From NCBI GenBank assembly GCA_002751075.1, contig NAOQ01000853.1, positions 5,142-16,230 of the forward strand: 11,089 nt of DNA. The letters are read 5' to 3'. The DNA comes from Ichthyophonus hoferi (taxonomy: Eukaryota; Opisthokonta; Ichthyosporea; Ichthyophonida; Ichthyophonidae). Below are positions 1-9,200 of this stretch, piece by piece (within the stretch, counting starts at the first letter, position 1; every line of letters starts with the position of its first letter). Made by a program: the position numbers and the translations under genes. The notes under the pieces are model-generated. The model was given only the letters and a program-made list of their open reading frames with translations. It was not told the origin of the DNA and ran no database searches.

Positions 1-51
1 CATATATATACCTGCCCCTTCCACCCCTCTCTCTTTAATTCTGGATAACAG

Positions 52-681
52 GTAACAGACTGGGATCTAAGGGGCCACCAATCAGCTTGTCCTAAGACAA
101 GTAGTGAGTATATTAAGTACAAGAAACAATTGGCTATTGAACATAAAAAAGCCAAAGAATTATCTAAGCAGCAGAGAGAGCAGGTATTGGCAAAAAGCTC
201 GATCGCATCTAAATCACACAATTCTGAGCCTCTAAAATTACACGCAAATATAGTTGATCAAGATAGTAACCAATCACAATCACCTTCATTGCAATCGAAT
301 ACGATCGCAGGGAAGACCAATAAGAACTCTGAACCAATCAGTCCTATGGCGTCATCAGATCCCTCTGCACTAATCATACCAAGGCAATTTATACCCGGTA
401 TGGTTAATTATCCCAAATCATCTATCTTATCAGAGATCGCGAGTATTCGAGATGAGTTTAAGAAGACCAATGTGGTTAAAGACCCAGTTAGGATACACCA
501 ATTACAGAAGCGGGAATCATTATTATTTGCAGAACTGACACGTGACAATCCCTCGATGCAACTATTGGTGGATGGGTGGAAGAGTGACGTCACACTAGAG
601 GAGAACCTGAATGCGTTAGATTCCACCTATCACAGTAGACATCACCAGTACACTAAGATGTATGAGTGGTGGTTAGCACAG
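52..681 (+). CDS. Exon 1 of the model: charged helix plus unrecognised helical block
   Basis: The exon encodes about 210 residues. It starts after the acceptor ...AACAG at 51, in phase 0 (VTDWDLRG...), and ends WWLAQ before the donor GTAAGG at 682. Residues about 20-50 are Lys/Glu/Gln-rich and helical (EYIKYKKQLAIEHKKAKE). A Ser/Asn/Gln-rich stretch follows, then a second predicted helical region from about residue 105 (QFIPGMVNYP..., then the ILSEIASIRDEF and IHQLQKRE helices) ending in a Tyr/His/Trp-rich segment (YTKMYEWWLAQ). I do not recognise this domain. The first in-frame stop upstream is at 46-48, so the exon cannot extend far left. A second AG at 57-58 is an alternative acceptor 7 nt downstream; the phase of the missing upstream exon would decide. 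Confidence 0.8.
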
Positions 682-3600
682 GTAAGGAGGTAGTTGATTG
701 GGTGGATATATGTGGGGTGTGGCGTGTGGCTTTGTGTTGTATGGTGTTGCTCTTTTGTTTTCTTTCTTTTTCTTTTTCTTCTTCTGGACCGTAGCATAAC
801 ATACTATTTTAATCATTTGTCCAGTTTTATCTTACTTCAAACCAAACTATCTTTTGTCAGATAAACCGTTACCAGCCACTGATATCTAACCAATGATTCA
901 AATGATTGAATCCCATTTCCTAGAGACCCAATTATTCTTTACTTTTACTTTGACTTTCTCGCTACTACACCCATTCCTTATCTACGTTCTACTTTGTCTT
1001 ACGTTAGTACTACTGCTTTCTTCCTAACCACATATATTTATTTATTCTATTAACCCATCATGCTATTATGCCATCACACTCATACTGCCATACTATAATA
1101 CTATAATATACTGCCAAAAACCTATTGACTCATTGGTAGATTGTATTTTAAATAGTGTTGATGTTTAATAATTTTTCTACGATCCCAAAAGGGTTGATAT
1201 AGGTTGGGTTCAACCATTCCATGTTGATGATTTTTATATTTTAAAATTAGCATTATAATCTTATTAGTTCTTGATGTTTATTTATAAAATATCTTAAATG
1301 TAACCATAGCCCAGCATGAGATTGAACCAACCACATCACAACAACCTTACCCTATTACGTATACGTCTTTCATGAATCACCTAGGCTATATCCGGAGGAT
1401 GGGACCATAGGATTGGTGGCCTAAATACTTTGCATTGGCTAACTAAAAACAATGATATCACTGAACCTATATATGTATGATATTATATATTTTTATTGTT
1501 CTAATGGTCAACTAATTTATATTAAATTTTTAAACCTTTTCAACCTTTTAATTTTGTTTTAATAAAGTAATCCTGTTCCCTCACTACTTACCTAATCCTC
1601 TTATTCTGATTGGTTATTTCAGAAATCTAGCATGACCAACCACCCTCACCTATTCGGTAAGACACTGCAAGATCACGTGACGTTATCTCATTGGTTACAG
1701 AGAGAGGGACCCCTGCTAGAGGCTATACAATCTAATAAGGAGTTACTACATATGGAACACAGGAGGATTAACCCTAACCCCAACCCGCCTGCTGCCATGG
1801 CAACTGCTACCTCGAAGTCGTATGTGAGAATACTGTATTGTATATAGTGTTATAGTGCTGTATTGTGAATTGGCTTGTATCTGTTATGTATATTTGTAGG
1901 CATGTATATGTAGATGTATGTATCTATATGCCTTGATGTATACATGGATGCATATGCATATATTAAACAATGCAACACACACACACACACATATGTATAT
2001 TATCTTCACCACCCACACTAATCCACCTCCTCCACAGACCTATGACCAATGATCAATCAACCTGTCCACAGCATATAGCCATCCAACCGCACCCTCCTAC
2101 CTCTACCTCTACCTCTCTCCCTTTGCCGTCTCAGCCAGTCCCCTCTCCCAAATCTAGCAAGGAGCCAAGCAGATCACCCAAGCCGGTGCTGCCTAAACCA
2201 ACCGTCTCTAACCCTACTCCCCCTAAACTAGCTATGAAATCACCGGGACACACCCCTACCCGAACACCTAAGACCCCGAAGTCAGCTGAGAATACAGCCA
2301 AAGCAGGCAAGATATCCACTGGAACCGCTAGCACTACGGCGCCCACCCAGGCTAACGCCAGTGCCAACTTGCCGTCTCCAAGTTACTACATGCCCCCACC
2401 GCCTGAGGGCTATCCTGCCCTGCCCCCTCGTATCTACGGCTATAACAACAACTGGTCCCCTCTCCGCTATGGCCCCTCCCACCACTTTCCTCATCAGGCC
2501 CTCTCTAGCAACTGTGCCTCCTACCAAAGTTATCTGTCCAATAGCAACAGAGCTAACTCTTTCCTCACCCAATCATCTATGGGTGGAGGGGATGCCAGGC
2601 CTGGATTTCCGACTGTACCAGGCGTTGATTTTACTGGTCAACTCCAGCGTCCGAGCTCTTCTTCTCTATCAATGGAAAATAATTTACAGCCAATGCACCA
2701 ATCACAGTCACCCAATATAAGTGGTACCCCTGTTATCGCACCCTCGATGGGAACCAATAATATCAATGCATTACCAGTCCAATCATTACTTGGACCTAAT
2801 CAGCATCATCCGATCACTGTAGCCGGATCCCAATCTAATATTTCTCCTTTACCTCCTAATTTCTTTCGAATGACTGCCAAATTCCGTCTACGACCATTTT
2901 ATGTAAGTGGGTAAAGTTATAGTATATGGTTTATAGTATAGGGTTAGAGTATAGAGTTATAATATAGGGTTATAATACAGGATTATAATATAGGGTTATA
3001 ATATAGGGTTAGAGTATAGGGTTATTATATATGGTTATAATATAGGATTATAATACAGGGTTATAATAGAGTTATAATATAGGGTTATAATACAGGATTA
3101 TAATATATGGTTATAATATTGGGTTTAATATAGGGTTATAATATAGGGCTATAATATAGGATTATAGTACATTATAATATAGGGCTATAGTATAGGGTAT
3201 AGTATAGGACTATAATATAGGGTTTAGGGTTTAGGGTTTAGGGGTAGGGTTGTAATATAGGCTTCTGATATAGGATTATAATATAAGGTTATGGTATTGG
3301 GTTATAGCTATAGTATATGAATAGTTTTATGACATAACGCAATGTAACATTGTATACCGCGTTATTATTATAGTATAACGCACAATTATACCATATCATA
3401 TCATACTATATCATGCATCTTCAAGCCATTCCACTGTGTGTATTGTACACCCATTGGTTCATACCGATTTATAACGATGTACTATTGCATTCTATCTTAT
3501 TCTATTCTATTATACTATAATGCAATATACCCCGGTGCTTCCTTATCTGATCTCCTCCTTCTCCTCTCTCTCCCCTCTCTCCCCCTGTAGATAGAAGATA

Positions 3601-6241
3601 GCGACTTATTAGAATACAGCTATCCCCTGCCCGAGCCTGTAATGGTGGAACCATATACTGGTGACCTCATGATGGTAAGTGGATGATACGACGGGATATG
3701 CATGATATATCACAGATCTGAAAGGGAAAGGGAACAGAAAATATAAGTTCCTCACTCTACCACCCCCAAAAATAGGCCAAAAAATCTTTGAAGAATAATA
3801 GCATTACTGATAGGGCCCTGACTATATGTAGGTTTTTTAATCAGGTGATATGATTAGTGAACTACAGAAGATAGAACATGCAATATACTCATATCTGGCA
3901 ATGTGTGTTGCTGTCCAATTATTTTTTCAAGGAAAATATATACGGGGAAACATCTACTGAGACGATGTGTTTAAAAATATATATTAAAAATTGGCCGAAT
4001 GTAGGATGTAATTTTTTTTCAGCAGCAACAGTCTGAGGTTAAAAGTGAAATATAATTGGTTAATAATGATTGGGTATACATCAGGTGTGGGACAACATTA
4101 GCCACTGAGACGAGGGGTTTAAAATATGAAAAATTCAAAATTAAAATTTGGTCCAAACAGCCCAATTCTTTAGTTAAACCTTCTTAGTAATGATTGGGTA
4201 TGTGTCAGGTGTGGGAACTAATTCATTCTTATGAATCGTATCTGGGATTTGAACTACACGAATCAGCTACCATAGGTAAGTACCCAGGCCTACTTTGTTT
4301 ATATAAACATATTTCTAAATATAGACCTTACCCTATGTGTATATATGTACGCTTTTATTATTTTCCTTTCACTGTCTTACTGTAATCCTATGTAGCTATA
4401 TCATACCATACCACACCTTATATATATATATATATATATTCTCTCTTTTTTTCTTTTTCCTTATGCATATAGTATAGTGTAATAGTAATATTATACTGTA
4501 CTATATACATAAACTAAGATATGACACCCGAGTTGTATGCGCCAATTATATACGAGGATACTATTTGAAAACTGTATTTTTATTGCTTTATTTTGTATTT
4601 TTAGTTCTATTTTAATTTTAATCTTAGTTTTAACCAACTTTCTGATTCCTCTCCAATCTTTATCTTTATCGTCGATGATGTCATGGTGACTTGTTATACT
4701 ATATCATACTATATCATACTATATATTATAAGGTTATATTTGGCCATTCAAACCCCACTGCACACCCGATTAAATTGGATTAAACTATATTCATTCAATA
4801 CACATGCTTGTATTATTTTAAAGTTATTTTAAAGTGTATATAATATGCTTTCCTTATTAGACTATCTGTCCTGCCCATCTGTGGTCTCTATAGCTTGGTG
4901 TCTATCATGTGCTTGTACTATTATTCTACTATATTATTATACTAATATACCTTTATTCTATTATATTATTCTACTAATATACCTTTATACTATTATATTA
5001 GTATACTAATATACCTTTATTCTATTATATTATTATACTATTATACCTTTATACTATTATATTATTATACTATTATACCTTTATACTATTATATTATTAC
5101 TATATTATACTATTGCACGACTATACCTTTATACTATGATATTTGTTCTCTTTTTCTTTCTCTATATCATCTATTTTTCCGTATCTACCAGTGTGCAGTG
5201 CACCAGTGCACCAGTGCCCACACTATATATACTGCCCAATAACATTTATTTATTAACCAGAGCAATTTAAAGCCAGTATTGAATCTAGTAATGTCACGGA
5301 GTCCTTGGTAAGTCGTTGATGTATCATCACCATTCCTGCTTGCTACTATAGTGTTAAAGTATTATAGTATTATAATGTTAAAGTATTATAATATTGTTGT
5401 TATTGTATTGCTGTATTATAGTATCATGATATCATTGTATTGTGGTATTAGATTATTAACATATTATTTTGCAATATATCACGAGTGTATCTCTTATGTT
5501 TTATTTTCACGGCTATATATATCACACTACCCCCACCTATACCAATGACAATCAAAGGTTATAATATAAGAATATAATATATATATATATATCACACTAC
5601 TCTCACCTCTACTAATGGCAATCATTGTTTGTAATATAATACATTAGGATATATATATATCATTTCCTATAGTATACCTACCTCTTAAAAATGATTGTTA
5701 GACATAATCTATTTTAATTGGCTTATTTTAAAATTAAATTATAACACCTTAATATAAAGGTAGCGATAGATCTATTTTATTATCAGCTATATGGAAGTAC
5801 TGATATTGATCCCTTCACCAATATAGATCTTTATTGATCTGACCTATCAGCTGCTCTTATTCCTCTTAAGTCTTGAGATGCCGTTTAAACGTAATCGGAA
5901 AAAAGCCTTTAATCTCCATTTACCCGATTGGGAGGTATATTTATCTTTTCTGATCTCTTTTTTCTCTTTGATACAATCATGATTTGTGACGTCATACTGG
6001 CGATTAATCTAATGATCCACACTATATTGCCTTTTGTAGTTACTGTTACTTTGCTCTGGCAATGTTGATTGGGGTTTTAATTTTTATTGCTATATCATTA
6101 GTGGTTCTATGGCACCCCCAACTACCTTGATAGCCATGATTAACAGCCAATCGTTAGATTTTCATCAAAAATAAATGAATTAATCCAATACCCTACATCC
6201 TTCATAATCATACCATACCATGTAGTACTCCTCCATCTCTA

Positions 6242-6275
<34 letters not shown>

Positions 6276-9200
6276 TATAGGTGTATGCATGCCGCTATAA
6301 CCAACCTGGTGATTTTCCCTAACCAACCCCTTAGGATCCTGCCTCTCTCTCTCTCTTTACTTTCTTCTACCTATCTATTGATCTACCTACCTACCTACCT
6401 ACCTCTCTATCTAACCTATTCCCTCCTTACATATAGTGTGAAGACTATGACCTATGTAGCGAGGGGGAGTCTACATATAATATGTGGTCACTAATGCAAC
6501 ACCCCAGCCATAGAGCAGAGCGACTAGGGAAGAAGGTAGGCAGGGTAGATGTGTCTATATATATGTATATGTATATGTAAATAACCATACCCAACTACAC
6601 ATTAAAATTTAAATAAGGCCAACCTGAGGAGGCATGAAGCCATTATGGTTCTTTTGTATGCACTTATAAAGTAGAATATATTATAATATGAAATAATACT
6701 AACTACTAACAACCATAAAACCTTACCACTTATATTATGTAAGCATCCACCACTCTAACAATACCAACCCATCAACCCCCTCCCAGGTAACCCATAACAA
6801 CACTACGTCCATATATAGTAGTCCCGCAACAAGCGATACACCTAAGCAACCAGTAAGAGCTAAGAGATCGAGAGAGGTAGATTTGATTGATCTAGATCTA
6901 TTAAACGATGAGGACGATCGTGACGTTAGTTCCCGGACTCGCCGTCGGAAGAAGGAAGTAAAGGACGTGCAGCCTAACGTTATGAATACTGCATCAGATA
7001 GTGATTATATTGATAATTATACTGATGATTATAATTGTGATGTACCAGTAAGAAAGAGAACACGGAGTACACCAATGAAAACCAAGGATTCATCCTCCGC
7101 TTCATCTTATGATTCATCTATGAAGCACGAAACAAGTGATATGACTGGGTTAGAAGGAATGTGCTTCACACGTAGTGGCAGGATTATCACGCCTATTGTG
7201 TATAAAGAGAGTAGAGAGAGGGAGAGGGAGAGGGAGAGTAAAGGAAAGAGTCCGGCCAGGAAGGAGGGGAGGAAGGAGAAGGACGCGGGGGAGAGGAAGA
7301 CTAAGGCTAGTAGCGAGCCCTTCTCCCCTTATACCATCCTCCCCTGTGAGGTGTGTAATGGCCAGAATAGAGAGGATGAGATGTTACTGTGTGATTACTG
7401 TGATCGAGGCTACCATATCTTCTGTCTCGATCCTCCTTTGGCTAAGGTGGGTTATAGTGATACTGTATTGTATGGCATTGTATTGTATTGTATTGTATTC
7501 TGTTCTATTCTATTCTATTTTATTGTATTCTATTTTATTGTATTCTAATATATTATATTGTATTATATAGCCTGCTAACCATTGGGTGTACTCAAATAGA
7601 TCCCTGACGATGATTGGTACTGCTCCATGTGTACTAGAGTTATGGAGAATGGTGGTGCTCTTAGCTACGAGCGTTTAATTGGTACTCAGGAAGGAGTAAG
7701 TAAAATTACAACATATTAAAAAAGATTTAAATTGGATGTTGAAATTTGATTGTGAAAAAAATCAGCTAATTCGGTTATATATTTTTATAATTTAGTAATA
7801 ATTAGGCGATATTTGTAGATCAACAATTCTTGTTAATTATCATTAATTTTTAGAACTGTGTATTGTGTGGATAGGGTAATCGGTAGGTGTGATATGAGGC
7901 AAATAAACATGTAGATAATGCATGCATGTAGTAGCTGTGTATGACAATAGTTCTACTATTATATTATATAGTAAGTTATTATACTATCTTGTATTCCTTT
8001 ATATTTTACCATACTATACTGTTTTATCTTATCCTATATAGTAATAATTATTGACCCTATTTATATTCCAGTGATATATTATTAAATCTATTCAGTTATA
8101 AGATACTCCTCCTAACAACTCCTACACCTTTAACTGTGACTGTTATTCAATGATTCCGGCTTGCATGCATTAGTTTCTATATATAGGAGGGACAGTGAGA
8201 GGTTATCTGTATCCACGGGGTCGTATAGATATATTTAAGGGTATGAACCAATCAAATATAAGGTATAAAAGTATAAAAAAATATTAACAATCGGCCTCTG
8301 CAGAGTGATGTTCGTTTCCATGGGATTGAAGTGAATCGAGATACTATTGGTGCCTGTGTCTATCATTACCTGCAATTAGTAAGTGACAATTGATTGGAGG
8401 AGAGTTAATTGAGGGTGTAAACATTGTACAATAATGAGTGTGTTGATTGTATTGGTTGGTTGATTATCTTTATAACTAGCTATTTAAGATCTAATACTGC
8501 TTTGTTATTTGCAAATTGATCGTAAATCATTAGATAATCTGTTGCTTGGTAATTTGGCATTAGTTACTATTTTATTAATAGGTAATAAGTTTAGGTATGT
8601 TATGTTAATAGTACATGTATTCCTATTAGCCTATAGCTCTTTCCCTCCCTTATCCTATTCTATTATTAACCTATCAGTTCTATATACACAGCCTGAATGC
8701 CAATCAGAATTAAACTCTGAGGGTGTCCTCTACCCCAATCCCTACGCCAGTTTAATTGACGTTATTAAGCACATCAAATCTCAATCCCTTTGTCTTCTAC
8801 CACCCAGTAAGCTGCTTGCATTTTATCATGACCAATCAAACCGACCTTGCATGTATTTTAAAATTTCATCTATTCATCTTAATTGCTTCTCTCTTTATTT
8901 TATTCTGTATTATATATATATATGCTGGTTGGGGCTGGCTCTTTCTGTTTCTGTTTCACTTTCTACTGATATGTATATAGTATATATTGTATATCCTATA
9001 TTGTATATAGTGCGTATGGTATATAGTGTATATGTGTATATTGTATATAGTGTTTATGATATATAGTGTATACGTGTATATTGTATATAGTGTATATTGT
9101 ATACATTAGAGCCTGAGTTTGGTTCTAGCCAACAGGGTATCACATTCTCTATTTATATTTTATACTTTTCTCCCATCTGATCTTGTTTCACCTTTATAAT

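Noticed and set aside
2131-2720. Antisense and +2-frame open frames over exon 3
   Set aside because: They are by-products of the stop-poor, C-rich proline-coding exon. Only the phased frame connects to exons 2 and 4.
3219-3250. Interstitial telomere or chromosome-fusion scar
   Set aside because: Only about three TTTAGGG units occur, embedded in a 13-bp repeat that can generate them, and in the middle of a gene.
5781-5831. Alternative exon 7 start at an earlier TTATTATCAG (L-Y-G-S-T-D...)
   Set aside because: In the required phase it meets a stop before any usable donor; the acceptor at 5850 gives a clean, phased exon.
7917-8175. Opposed TGCATGCA motifs in intron 10 as ends of a transposon
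   Set aside because: Only about 11 bases match, the motif is itself palindromic, and nothing transposon-like lies between.
8187-8240. GC-richer, exon-like island in intron 10 (reads T-V-R-G-Y-L-Y-P-R-G in one frame)
   Set aside because: No acceptor/donor pair gives a stop-free exon that joins exon 10 (phase 0) to exon 11 (phase 0); the frames allowed by nearby AGs hit stops.
8509-9066. 185-residue open frame with membrane-like stretches
   Set aside because: It is read-through of introns 11 and 12 around the real exon 12, whose boundaries keep phase with exons 11 and 13.
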